This document shows positions 29,199 through 39,200 of a stretch of 47,497 nucleotides of DNA, piece after piece. This DNA comes from Xanthobacter autotrophicus. GTDB lineage: Bacteria; Pseudomonadota; Alphaproteobacteria; Rhizobiales; Xanthobacteraceae. Position 1 is the first letter of the stretch; the number at the start of each line of letters is the position of its first letter. The translations under genes and the position numbers were made by a program. A model generated the notes under the pieces. It did not search any database. It was given only the letters and a program-made list of their open reading frames with translations, and was not told where the DNA came from. The DNA is taken from the NCBI RefSeq assembly GCF_030015065.1, contig NZ_JAIVFN010000021.1, positions 1-47,497 of the forward strand, read 5' to 3'.

Positions 29199-29352
29199 GG
29201 AAGACGAGAGCCTGAATTCGGCATAGCCTTCGACACGAAATCGGCCTGAACTTATCCCGGTAGGGGCCTTCTCCTCCGCGTGTGGCGCGATGATCGCCGG
29301 GGGAGGAGAGATTGAGCCGCGGGCACCGGTGGGACGAGAGGGAGAAACCTTG

Positions 29353-30336
29353 ATGCCGGCCTCCATCACCCTCGAGCCTTTGATGCCTCACGCCCAGGCG
29401 CCGCGCCATGAAAAGTACGAGCGCCTGATCGCGGCGGCCCAGGCCCTGCCGAGGCTGAGGGTCGCGGTGGCCCATCCGTGCGACGGCGTCTCCCTGGGCG
29501 CGGCGGTGGAAGCGGCGGAGCTTGGCCTCATCGAGCCCATCTTCGTCGGTCCCCCGGCCAAGATCGCGGCCGCGGCGGACGCCGCCAGGCTGGACATTTC
29601 CGCCGTGCGGCAGGTGAACGCCGCCCACAGCCATGACGCTGCCGCCAAGGCCGTGGAACTGGTGCGCTGCGGCGAGGCTGACGCCCTGATGAAGGGGAGC
29701 CTTCATACCGACGAGCTGATGGGGGCCGTGGTGGCCCGCGACACCGGCCTGCGCACCGCGCGGCGCATCAGCCACTGTTTTGTCATGGATGTGCCCAGCC
29801 ATCCGGACGCGCTGATCATCACCGATGCGGCCATCAACATCGCGCCGTCGCTGGACGACAAGTGTCACATTGTCCAGAACGCCATTGATCTGGCCCGCGC
29901 GCTCAAGTTCGAGGAGCCGCGTGTCGCCGTGCTTTCGGCCATGGAGACGGTGAACCCCAACGTGCCCTCCACCATCGAGGCGGCGGCCCTCTGCAAGATG
30001 GCGGACCGGGGCCAGATCACCGGCGGCATCGTGGATGGGCCGCTGGCCCTCGACAATGCCATCGACCTCGGCTCGGCGGCCATCAAGCACATCACCTCGC
30101 CGGTGGCGGGCCGCGCCAACATCCTGGTGGTGCCGGACCTGGAGGCCGGCAACATGCTGGCGAAAAGCCTCACCTTCCTGGCCGGCGCCGATGCCGCCGG
30201 CATCGTGCTCGGGGCGCGCGTTCCCATCATCCTGACCAGCCGGGCGGATTCCAAGACCACGCGGCTCGCCTCCTGCGCGGTGGCCGCATTGCTCGCCGAT
30301 GCCCAGCGGGCGGCGGCCAAGGCGGTGGAGGTCTGA
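29353..30336 (+). CDS. Phosphate acetyl/butyryltransferase
   Basis: This 327-residue enzyme of the phosphate acyltransferase family converts acyl-CoA and phosphate to acyl-phosphate, the partner reaction to acetate kinase. It resembles the C-terminal half of MaoC-Pta fusion proteins but lacks the MaoC hydratase domain. Family stretches include ALMKGSLHTDELM, ITDAAINIAPSLDDK, GPLALDNAIDLGSA and the late ILTSRADS. The ATG at 29353 has GGGAGAAAC upstream. It ends 2 nt before ackA. Whether acetyl-, propionyl- or butyryl-CoA is preferred is open. Confidence 0.87.
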   Translation: MPASITLEPLMPHAQAPRHEKYERLIAAAQALPRLRVAVAHPCDGVSLGAAVEAAELGLIEPIFVGPPAKIAAAADAARLDISAVRQVNAAHSHDAAAKAVELVRCGEADALMKGSLHTDELMGAVVARDTGLRTARRISHCFVMDVPSHPDALIITDAAINIAPSLDDKCHIVQNAIDLARALKFEEPRVAVLSAMETVNPNVPSTIEAAALCKMADRGQITGGIVDGPLALDNAIDLGSAAIKHITSPVAGRANILVVPDLEAGNMLAKSLTFLAGADAAGIVLGARVPIILTSRADSKTTRLASCAVAALLADAQRAAAKAVEV

Positions 30337-30338
30337 GC

Positions 30339-31550
30339 GTGGCGAAGGTGCAGCTTGTCCTCAATGCCGGCTCCTCCAGCCTCAAGTTCCAGGTCTTCCT
30401 GGACGATGGCGCGGATGTGCCCAACCGCCTCTATCGCGGACTGTTCGAGGGGCTCGGCACGGATCCGCATTTCAAGGTGAAGGATCATGACGGGGCGGTG
30501 GTCGGCGAGCAGCGCTGGCCTCACGATGCCGCCTACGGCTTCGAGGAGGCGCTGGCCTACCTCTCCGACTGGCTCGCCGCCCATCGCGGCGGTCATCAGC
30601 TGGCCGCCGTGGGCCATCGCGTGGTCCATGGCGGGCCGAACTACACCCATGCGGTGCGCCTGACGCCGGCGATCATCGCCGAGCTGGACACCCTCTCCCC
30701 GCTCGCGCCGCTGCACCAGCCGCGCAGCCTTGAGCCCATCCGCATCATTGCAAGGCGGGTGCCGGGCCTGCCGCAGGTGGCGGCCTTCGACACCGCCTTC
30801 CACCGCACCCAGCCGGAGATTGCCCAGCTCTTCGCCATTCCCCAGTCGCTGACGGATGCGGGGGTGAAGCGCTACGGCTTCCACGGCCTGTCCTATGCCT
30901 ATCTCGCGACCCAGTTTCCGAAGGTTGACGAGCGCCTGGTCCACGGCAGGGTGGTGGCCGCTCATCTCGGCTCGGGCGCGAGCCTCGGCGCCTATGCGGC
31001 CTCGAAGAGCGTCGCCACCACCATGGGGTTTTCAGCCCTCGACGGGCTGGTGATGGGCACGCGCTGCGGCACCATCGACGCGGGGGTGGTGTTCTATCTC
31101 CAGCGTGAACTGGGCATGAGCGCGCCGGAGGCCGAGCATTTCCTCTATACGAAATGCGGCCTGCTCGGCGTCTCCGGCATCTCCAACGACATGCGCGACC
31201 TGCGCGAGAAGGCCGGGGCGGAGCCGGGGGCGCAGCGCGCCATCGACCTGTTCGTCTATCGCATCAACCGGGAGTTCGGCTCCCTGGTGGCGGCGCTGGG
31301 CGGTATCGACGCCCTGGTCTTCACCGCCGGCATCGGCGAGAACGATGCCGCCACCCGCGCCGAGGTGATCGAGGCCGCCCGCTGGGCCGGGTTCGAGCTG
31401 GACCCGGAAGCCAACCGCTCGGGCGCGGCACGCATTACCACGGGCAGTGGACCGCAGGCCTATGTGATCCCCACCGATGAGGAATGGACCATCGTGCGCG
31501 AGATGCGCGCGGTGCTGGCATCGGAACAGGACCGCCTGCCCGCCCTCTGA
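30339..31550 (+). CDS. ackA: Acetate/propionate kinase
   Basis: AckA interconverts acyl-phosphate plus ADP and carboxylate plus ATP, so with the upstream phosphotransferase it yields ATP from acyl-CoA or recaptures acetate. The 403-residue ASKHA-fold protein has LVLNAGSSSLKFQVF at the N-terminus, GHRVVHGGPNY, FDTAFH, RYGFHGLSYAY, AAHLGSGASL and GIGEN, all typical active-site segments. The start is GTG, 2 nt after the preceding stop, so translational coupling is likely. The DUF3141 gene follows after 88 nt. Confidence 0.94.
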   Translation: MAKVQLVLNAGSSSLKFQVFLDDGADVPNRLYRGLFEGLGTDPHFKVKDHDGAVVGEQRWPHDAAYGFEEALAYLSDWLAAHRGGHQLAAVGHRVVHGGPNYTHAVRLTPAIIAELDTLSPLAPLHQPRSLEPIRIIARRVPGLPQVAAFDTAFHRTQPEIAQLFAIPQSLTDAGVKRYGFHGLSYAYLATQFPKVDERLVHGRVVAAHLGSGASLGAYAASKSVATTMGFSALDGLVMGTRCGTIDAGVVFYLQRELGMSAPEAEHFLYTKCGLLGVSGISNDMRDLREKAGAEPGAQRAIDLFVYRINREFGSLVAALGGIDALVFTAGIGENDAATRAEVIEAARWAGFELDPEANRSGAARITTGSGPQAYVIPTDEEWTIVREMRAVLASEQDRLPAL

Positions 31551-31638
31551 ACTTTGAAGAACGAGCCCCGCGTGAACTTGTGACCGGAAGTGCCCCGGCG
31601 GTTTCGATGACACGCGGCGACGCTGGAAGGAGGCGCAC

Positions 31639-33909
31639 ATGCATCCGATGGACATGATGAAGGTGTACGGCCGGATGGCGGAGATCTACCGCCTGCGCCT
31701 TGGCGAGGCGGTCTCGGCCTATGGCGAGGCCATGCGGGGCGCAGCGAGCGCGTTCGCGGCCGCCGGCCGGCCTCAGGATCCCGTTTCGGCGTGGCGCGAC
31801 ACGGTCTCCTACACCTTCGACGCGGCCCAGCGCTCCCTCATCTTCTGGGACACCATGCGCCAGCGCGGCAACAACTGGATTGCCCACGAGAAGGCCGGCA
31901 AGCCGCCGCTGCTCGCCTTCGACTATGAGACGATCGCCGATGCGCGCACCTTCGCGCGCCCCGCCAACTATGCCCTGGTGCGCATCCTGCCCCCGGAGGG
32001 GGTGACGCTTGATCCCGACAAGCGGCCGTTCCTGATCATAGATCCGCGCGCCGGCCACGGGCCGGGCATCGGCGGCTTCAAGGCGGATTCGGAGGTCGGC
32101 TTCGCGCTGAAGGCCGGACACCCGGTCTATATGGTCATCTTCTTCCCCGAGCCCATGCCGGGGCAGACGCTGGCGGACGTGTCGCTGGCGGAGGCCGAGT
32201 TCGTGCGCATCGTGTGCGAGCGCCATCCCACCCGCGGCAAGCCGGTGGTGATGGGCAATTGCCAGGGCGGCTGGGCCGCCATGCTGGTGGCCTCCCTCGA
32301 TCCGGACAATGTGGGTCCCATCGTGGTGAATGGCGCGCCCATGTCCTACTGGGCCGGCAACGACGCCGAGAACCCCATGCGCTATGCCGGCGGCGTGCTC
32401 GGCGGCGCGTGGACGGCTTCGCTCGCCGCGGACCTCGGCGGCGGCCTCTTCGACGGCGCCTATCTGGTGGACAATTTCGAGTATCTGAACCCGGCCAACA
32501 CCTATTTCGGCAAGTATTACAACCTCTATTCCCGCATTGATACGGAGCCGCCGCGCTTCCTGGAGTTCGAGCGCTGGTGGGGCGGTTACTTCCTGATGAA
32601 CCGGGAAGAGATCAAGTGGATCGTCGAGAACCTGTTCGTCGGCAACAGGCTGGCCGCCGGCAAGGCGGAGTGGGCGCCGGGCAAGACCTTCGACCTGAGG
32701 GCGGTGCGCTCGCCCATCATCGTCTTCGCCTCGCTGGGCGACAACATCACCCCGCCGCAGCAGGCCATCAACTGGGTGGCCGACCTCTATCCTACCACCC
32801 AGGCCCTCAAGGATGCCGGGCAGGTGGTGGTGGGCCTGATGCACCAGAGCGTCGGCCATCTCGGCATCTTCGTGTCCGGCGCGGTGGCCAAGCGCGAGCA
32901 TGCGCAGATCGTGGACCTCATCGAATATGTGGAGGCGCTGTCCCCCGGCCTTTATGGCATGACCATCGAGGAGGATCATTCCGGCGGCGTGGTGAAGTAT
33001 GACGTGACGCTCACCGAGCGCCGGGTGGAAGACCTCGCCATCCTGCAGAAGTACAGCCGCAAGGACGAGATCCCCTTCGAGGCGGTGGCGAACGTCTCCG
33101 AGGTCAATGCACGAGCCTATGAGAGCTTCGTCCATCCCGTCATCTCCGCCGTGGTGACGCCGGAGATGGGGCGGACGATGCGGGCCTTGCACCCGCTGCG
33201 GGCGGTGCGCTGGGGGCTTTCCGATCTCAATCCGGTCCTTGCCGCCCTGGCTCCGCTCGCCGAATTTGCCCGCGGCCAGCGCACGCCGCGCAATGAGGAT
33301 GGCCCGCACGTTGCCGCCGAGCGCTTCATGGCCACCGCCATCACCGCCGGCTTCGACCTTTACCGGCAGCTGCGCGACGCGACGGTGGAGACGGAGTTCT
33401 TCCGCCTCTACGGCACCCTCGCCATGGTGGACCCGGACCTCACCGCTCCGGCGACGCCCGCCATCGTGGAGCAGTCGCCGGTGGAAGTGGCCGCAGCGCT
33501 CGCCGCCATGCGCGAGGGCGGCTTCACCGACGCGGCGGTGCGCGTGGCGCTGCTCGCGCAGAAGCGCGGCGGCGGGCGCCAGCGCCTCTCCACCCTGAAG
33601 CAGATCCGCGAACTGGTCGGGCGGGAGGTGGGGCTCCTCGCTCTGCCGGCCGACGATGCCCAGGCGGTGATCCGGCGGCAGTCCATCATCGTCGAGCATG
33701 CGCCCGACGAGGCGCTCGCCACCCTGCCGGCGCTGCTTCCGACGCCCGAGGCGCGCGCCCACCTCCTGACTCTGCTCGACCGGCTGCTGGCGAACATCGC
33801 CTTCGGGCCGCAGGTGACCGATTTCATGGCCGACGTGAAGCGCGTGGTGGCCGAGGGTGATGAGGTCCGGATCATTCCTTTTCCTTCCTATGCGGGGCAG
33901 GCTGTATGA
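31639..33909 (+). CDS. DUF3141 PhaC-like alpha/beta hydrolase
   Basis: This 756-residue protein belongs to the DUF3141 group of large alpha/beta hydrolases distantly related to polyhydroxyalkanoate synthase. The nucleophile elbow is GNCQGGW, with Cys208 in place of the usual serine, as in PhaC synthases. A candidate acid is in FASLGDNITPPQ and a candidate histidine in MHQSVGHLG. The N-terminal part resembles the PhaC cap region, and the C-terminal 300 residues are a helical extension. GGAGG lies before the ATG. The gene overlaps fabI by 4 nt. The biochemical function is not established; I recall the pta-ackA-DUF3141-fabI set being conserved in Rhizobiales. Confidence 0.82.
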   Translation: MHPMDMMKVYGRMAEIYRLRLGEAVSAYGEAMRGAASAFAAAGRPQDPVSAWRDTVSYTFDAAQRSLIFWDTMRQRGNNWIAHEKAGKPPLLAFDYETIADARTFARPANYALVRILPPEGVTLDPDKRPFLIIDPRAGHGPGIGGFKADSEVGFALKAGHPVYMVIFFPEPMPGQTLADVSLAEAEFVRIVCERHPTRGKPVVMGNCQGGWAAMLVASLDPDNVGPIVVNGAPMSYWAGNDAENPMRYAGGVLGGAWTASLAADLGGGLFDGAYLVDNFEYLNPANTYFGKYYNLYSRIDTEPPRFLEFERWWGGYFLMNREEIKWIVENLFVGNRLAAGKAEWAPGKTFDLRAVRSPIIVFASLGDNITPPQQAINWVADLYPTTQALKDAGQVVVGLMHQSVGHLGIFVSGAVAKREHAQIVDLIEYVEALSPGLYGMTIEEDHSGGVVKYDVTLTERRVEDLAILQKYSRKDEIPFEAVANVSEVNARAYESFVHPVISAVVTPEMGRTMRALHPLRAVRWGLSDLNPVLAALAPLAEFARGQRTPRNEDGPHVAAERFMATAITAGFDLYRQLRDATVETEFFRLYGTLAMVDPDLTAPATPAIVEQSPVEVAAALAAMREGGFTDAAVRVALLAQKRGGGRQRLSTLKQIRELVGREVGLLALPADDAQAVIRRQSIIVEHAPDEALATLPALLPTPEARAHLLTLLDRLLANIAFGPQVTDFMADVKRVVAEGDEVRIIPFPSYAGQAV

Positions 33910-34730
33910 GCGCGCAGGACACGGTGACCGGTCAGACCATGCCGCAGGCCGACTGGGACCTGCTCGGCACGGCGTTGAAGGGCCGCAAGGCGCTGGTGCT
34001 GGGCATCGCCAATGAGCATTCCATCGCCTATGGCTGCGCGCGGGTGTTCCGCCGGCTCGGCGCGGAGCTGGCGGTGACCTATCTCAACGAGAAGGCGCGG
34101 CCCCATGTGGAGCCGCTGGCGCAGGAGCTGGGCGCCAGCATCTTCGCCCCCTGCGACGTGAGCCGCGAGGGCGAGCTTGAAGCCGTCTTCGCCCGTATTG
34201 CTCAGGAGTGGGGCGGCCTCGACACCGCGCTGCATTCCATCGCCTTCGCGCCCAAGGATGACCTTCAGGGCCGGCTGGTGGATTCATCGGCCGAAGGCTT
34301 CAAGGTGGCCATGGACATTTCCTGCCACTCCTTCATCCGCATGGCGCGGCTCGCCGAGCCGCTGATGACGGGCGGGGGCACGCTCATGGCCATGAGCTAT
34401 CACGGCGCCGACAAGGTGGTGCCGAACTACAATCTCATGGGTCCGGTAAAGGCGGCGCTGGAGAGCACGGTGCGCTATCTCGCCTATGAACTGGGCCAGA
34501 AGGACATCCGCGTCCATGCCGTCTCGCCCGGTCCGCTGAAGACCCGCGCCGCCTCGGGCCTGAAGGATTTCGACGTTCTCCTGTCGGAAGCGACCCAGCG
34601 CGCGCCCATCGGCGAGCTGGTGGACATCGACGACGTGGGCCTCACCACGGCCTTCCTCGCCACCCCCTTCGCGCGCCGGCTGACCGGCATGACCGTCTAT
34701 GTGGACGGCGGCCTCTCCATCATGGCGTGA
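33906..34730 (+). CDS. fabI: Enoyl-[acyl-carrier-protein] reductase, FabI type
   Basis: FabI reduces trans-2-enoyl-ACP with NAD(P)H in the last step of fatty acid elongation. The 274-residue SDR-type protein has the FabI-specific signature VLGIANEHSIAYG (31-43). The catalytic pair is Y175 and K182 in VPNYNLMGPVK, with Y165 also present. It begins ATGA within the stop of the DUF3141 gene, so the two are translationally coupled. A housekeeping FabI is usually elsewhere, so this may be a second, operon-specific enoyl reductase acting on short acyl chains; that is inference. Confidence 0.93.
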   Translation: MSAQDTVTGQTMPQADWDLLGTALKGRKALVLGIANEHSIAYGCARVFRRLGAELAVTYLNEKARPHVEPLAQELGASIFAPCDVSREGELEAVFARIAQEWGGLDTALHSIAFAPKDDLQGRLVDSSAEGFKVAMDISCHSFIRMARLAEPLMTGGGTLMAMSYHGADKVVPNYNLMGPVKAALESTVRYLAYELGQKDIRVHAVSPGPLKTRAASGLKDFDVLLSEATQRAPIGELVDIDDVGLTTAFLATPFARRLTGMTVYVDGGLSIMA

Positions 34731-34857
34731 TATGGCTGGGCTGGCCTGCACCGGTTCCGGGCGGCCTGCCGCGCTGCGGCGCCTCGTCTTGATCACCGTC
34801 CCCAAGACGCTCATAATGACCTGATTGCTCAGGCCATTTTGCGTTGGGGTCGTTACC

Positions 34858-35046
34858 ATGCCTTTGAGGGAAGAGGATATTCAGCCCGGCAAGTGCTACA
34901 AGACGAAGGGCATCGAGAACTACAAGGTGATCGCGATGACCCGCGGCATCGTCACCTACCAGACCTGGACCTCGCCGCTGCGGATCAATGTGGGCGTCAA
35001 GCAATTCGCGGACGCGGTCTACAAGGAAGTGCCCTGCCCGAAATAG
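34858..35046 (+). CDS. Small protein of unknown function (62 aa)
   Basis: The frame from the ATG at 34858 gives MPLREEDIQPGKCYKTKGIE then a beta-rich body (YKVIAMTRGIVTYQTW) ending KEVPCPK. It is soluble, with no signal peptide or membrane segment. The composition is unlike the Arg/Pro-rich spurious frames around it, and the residues (Lys, Tyr, Val, Ile) look like a folded SH3-like barrel. I do not recognise a named family. It stands alone between fabI and a glycosyltransferase. Confidence 0.6.
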   Translation: MPLREEDIQPGKCYKTKGIENYKVIAMTRGIVTYQTWTSPLRINVGVKQFADAVYKEVPCPK

Positions 35047-35225
35047 CGCGGGCTTAAGCGAGGCACCGTCGCCGGGCCCCGGCCTGCGCGCTTCAGGTGT
35101 CCGGACGTGGTGTCCGAGGGAGGCGCGTCAATCCGCATAGCGTTCGTCCGCAACAAGCGCCGCTTTAGGTGCATTGCGGCATCGACGGCGCGCGGATGCG
35201 GCGGTATAGCTGGCGGGAACGCTCA

Positions 35226-35831
35226 ATGAGAACGTTTCCCGTGCTGTCCGTCGTCATTGCAACGCACAATTCCGAGCGCCAGCTCGTTCCGGTCCTGTCG
35301 GCGCTCGTCCAGGGGGTGACGGCGGGCGTGCTGCGTGATGTCACGCTGGTGGATTGCGGTTCCACGGACGGAACCGCCACCATCGCCGATGCCGCCGGCT
35401 GCGCCTTCATCAGTTCCGTGACCGACGTGGGCGTTCGGCTGCGACAGGGCGCCGCCCAGTCGCGCGGGCGCTGGCTGCTGTTCCTGTCGGACTGCTCCAT
35501 TCTGGAGGAGGGCTGGGCGCGGGAGGTGATGACCTTCACCGAGACCTGCGAGCGCCGCGGGCAGGCCGAGCGCATCGCCGCCACCTTCCGCCTTGCGGTG
35601 GACGGTTACGGGATTGGCCCGCGTCTCGGCGAGGCCATGGCGGTGGCCCGGCTCGCGCTGTTCGGGCTGCCGACGCCCGGCCAGGGGCTTCTCATCTCCC
35701 GCAAATACTACGAGCGGCTCGGCGGCCATCCTGCCGGCGTCAGGGCGGAGCGGCGTCTGATGGCGCGGATCGGCCGGCGCCGCATCCATCTGCTGCGCCC
35801 CCACGTGCTGATGCCGGCGAAGGACGCCTGA
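35226..35831 (+). CDS. Short GT2-family glycosyltransferase
   Basis: This 201-residue protein begins with a GT-A nucleotide-sugar domain: PVLSVVIATHNSERQL, then VTLVDCGSTDGTATIADAAG with the DxG/STD motif of family 2. LLFLSDCSILEEGW is where the metal-binding DxD would be; only one Asp is visible there. It is shorter than most GT2 enzymes and ends in a basic region with no membrane anchor. The ATG at 35226 begins just before the conserved strand; the upstream extension has no support. Substrate unknown. Confidence 0.72.
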   Translation: MRTFPVLSVVIATHNSERQLVPVLSALVQGVTAGVLRDVTLVDCGSTDGTATIADAAGCAFISSVTDVGVRLRQGAAQSRGRWLLFLSDCSILEEGWAREVMTFTETCERRGQAERIAATFRLAVDGYGIGPRLGEAMAVARLALFGLPTPGQGLLISRKYYERLGGHPAGVRAERRLMARIGRRRIHLLRPHVLMPAKDA

Positions 35832-36216
35832 GCCCCTCGGCCCCGCTGCCGCGGAAATAACCTGGCGTTCTTCAAACACCCCCTTGGCGAGGCGTCCGGG
35901 TTGCGCATAGATGGCGATGCGGGGTCGGGCCAGCTTCTCTTGGGGAAGCGGGCACCGGTCGGTCATTTCTCGTAAGGGGGCCGGTCGAACGATCAGCGGG
36001 CTTCGGAGCCGGATCCGTCGAGGTCGAACAGGCCTGCACGGTGGATCCGTCTCCCACTTCAGGACAGGGCCGGGTTTGCCGATCGGGTTGCCGTGCAATC
36101 CGCGGCGACCGTGCTTCGGCGACCGACCGGGCGCGACGCCTGATCGGTCTCCCGCCTGAGGGCCGCGGCGCACGCCTCGCCTCCCACAACGGTGCTGCGC
36201 ACCGAGGGAGCGGTCC
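35832..36216. other. Non-coding region with degenerate repeats before the A2M gene
   Basis: No gene is supported. The region contains repeated octamers, GGTCGAAC and GGATCCGTC each occurring twice. The segment near 36076-36117 resembles the hairpin core of the dispersed repeat (CCGATCGG, TTGC, TGCAA and CGTGCT in the same order) in decayed form. The promoter of the alpha-2-macroglobulin gene probably lies here but I cannot place it. Confidence 0.4.
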
Positions 36217-39200
36217 ATGGACCTTCGCCGTCTTTTCCTGCGCCGGGATTCTTTGCGCCGTCGCCTGGTGACATTCAGCCGCATCGCCTGCCTTGCCGTC
36301 GCGGTTTCGAGCCCGGCGACGCTGGCCTTCGGGCAGGTGACGCGCCCGCCGGCTCCGGTGCAGGGTGGCGCGCCTTCGGCCCAGCCGCAGCCGCCCGTGC
36401 CGCCGCGCCCCGCCAGCCTCAAGACGTTCCAGCGTTCCGACCTCGTCAGCGCCGCCCGCCGCTATGAGCGCGTGCTGCGCCGCGAGGGCACCTTACCCAC
36501 CCAGCCCCTCGACAGGGTGCGCCGCGACGCCGCCCAGGCGTTCCAGCGCAACGACGCTCGCGCCGCCGCCGATCTCTATGCGGGCCTCGCGCTCGCCCAG
36601 GCGCAGGATGCGGGGGTGTGGCTGCGCCTCGCCCGCTCGCTGGCTGCCATCAAGCCGAATGACGACGAGGACGCCTCCGCCTTCATCGACAATGCCATGG
36701 GCGCCGCCTTCATCGCCTATCGCCGGGCGCAGACCCGCGCGGAGGAGGGCGAGGCGCTGTCCTTCATCGGCCATATCTATGCCGATCGGCGCCTGTGGAA
36801 TGCCGCCATCGACACCATGAAGACGGCCATCGACCTGCGCGACAACCCCGCCGACCGCAGCTTCCTCGACAAGCTGAAGGAGGAGCACGGCTTCCGGCTG
36901 GTGGACTATTCGGTGGAATCCGACGCCGCCGCCCCGCGCGCCTGCGTGCAGTTCTCCGAGGATCTGGTCGCGGGCACCGATTTCGCCGCCTTCGTGCAGG
37001 TGGGGGGGCTCGACAAGCCGGCCATCACCGGCGAGGCGCGGCAGATCTGCGTCGAGGGACTGAAGCACGGCGAGCGCTACACGCTGGCGGTGCGGCCCGG
37101 CATTCCGTCCGTCACCGGCGAGCGTCTGCGCAAGGCCACCGAACTCACCCTCTATGTGCGCGACCGGTCGCCCACGGTGCGCTTCACCGGCCGCAACTAC
37201 GTGCTGCCGCGCACCGGCCAGAAGGGCATTCCGCTGGTTTCGGTGAACACCAGCGCGGTGAAGGTGGACATCCTGCGCATCGGCGACCGGGGGCTCGTGC
37301 CCACCGCCATCCAGGGCGAGTTCCGGCAGGGCATCGAGGCCTATGCCCGCGAGCAGCTCGCCGACGGCAGCGCCATCGCCGTCTATTCCGGCGTGCTGGA
37401 GGTGGACAACCCGCTGAATGCCGATGTCACCACCGCCGTGCCGATCACCGAGGCGGTGGGGCGGCTCGAGCCCGGCGTCTATGTGATGACCGCCGAGCCG
37501 GAGAAGACCGCGGACGACGACTATTCCACCCGGGCGACCCAGTGGTTCATCGTGTCCGACCTCGGCCTCACCGCCCTGTCGGGGCAGGACGGCGTGCACG
37601 TGCTCCTGCGCTCGCTCGGCAGCGCGGAGCCGGTGACGGGGGCGGAGGTGCGCCTCGTCGCCCGCTCCAACGAGGTGCTGGGCACCGCGAAGAGCGACGC
37701 CAACGGCTATGTGCGCTTCGATGCCGGTCTCTCCCGCGGGCCCGCCGGCCTCGGCCCGGAAGTGGTGACCGCGCGCACGGAGGGCGGCGACTACGCCTTC
37801 CTGTCGCTGAAGGAGACCGCCTTCGACCTCACCGACCGCGGCGTGTCCGGCCGCGACGCGCCGGAAGGGCTCGACGCCTTCCTCGCCACCGAGCGCGGCG
37901 TCTATCGCTCCGGCGAGACGGTGCACCTCACCGTGCTGCTGCGGGACGCGCAGGGCAATGCCGCCACCGGTGTGCCCCTGACCCTCCAGCTCTACCGGCC
38001 CGACGGCGTCGCCGACCGCCGCCTCGTGGTGGCGGACCAGGGCGCGGGCGGGCGCACGGCGGACTTCGCGCTGCTGACGGGCGCCATGACCGGCACCTGG
38101 CGGGCCAAGGCGCTGACCGACCCCAAGGCGCCGGCCGTGGGCGAGGTGACCTTCCTGGTGGAAGACTACGTGCCCGATCGGGTGGAGTTCGACCTCTCCG
38201 CCCGCGAGACGCGCCTGCCGCGCAACAAGCCGGCCGAGGTGCTGGTGGACGGGCGCTTCCTGTTCGGCGCCCCCGCGTCCGGCCTCGACGTGGAGGCGGA
38301 GAGCGAGCTACGCGCCGCCGCCGAGCGCCCCGGCTTTGCCGGCTATCGCTTCGGCAATGGGGATGACCAGGTGCTGGCCGAGCGTCAGCCTCTGGCGGAT
38401 GCGCCCCAGACCGACGCGCGCGGTCGCGCCAGCCTGCGCCTGGTCGCCTCCGAGTTGCCGCGCACGGCGCGGCCGCTGGAGATTGAAGCCTTCGTGCGCC
38501 TCGTGGAGGCGGGCGGCCGCGCGGTCCAGCGCACCATCGTGCTGCCGGTGGCGCCGGCGGGCAGCCAGATCGGCGTGAAGCCGCTGTTCGCCGACCGGGT
38601 GCGGGAAGGGGAGGTGGCCAATTTCGACGTGGTGGTCGCCGGCACCGACGACAAGCTCCTCGCCGCCCCCGGCCTCTCCTGGAAACTGTCGCGCATCGAG
38701 ACGCGCTACCAGTGGTATCGCGTCAGCGGCTCGTGGGACTATGAGCCGGTGAAGACCGTGACCCGCGTGGCGGAAGGCCGGCTCGACACCAGGACGGATG
38801 GGCCGGCGCGTCTCTCCATGCCCACCGAGTATGGCCGCTACCGCCTCGACATCATCGGCGACGGCCTGCCGCTCACGAGCCTTGGCTTCGAGGCGGGCTT
38901 TGCCGGCGAGGGCAGTGCCGACACCCCCGACCGGCTGGAACTGACGCTGGACCGCTCCGCCTACGCCACCGGCGATACGCTGGATGCCACGATCACCGCC
39001 CGCGCCGCCGGCACCGCAAGCGTGCTGGTGCTCAACGAGGGCCTTCTGGAGCAGAAATTCCTGAAGGTTTCCCCCGGCGCCAACAAGGTGAGCTTCAAGG
39101 TGGGGGCGGGCTGGGGGCCGGGGGCCTATGTGGTGGCGTTCATGCATCGCCCCCTCGACGTTGCGGCGAGCCGCATGCCCGGCCGCGCCATCGGCCTCTC

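Noticed and set aside
29290-29352. Earlier start of the phosphate acyltransferase
   Set aside because: The 21 extra residues lack homology, and GGGAGA precedes the ATG at 29353.
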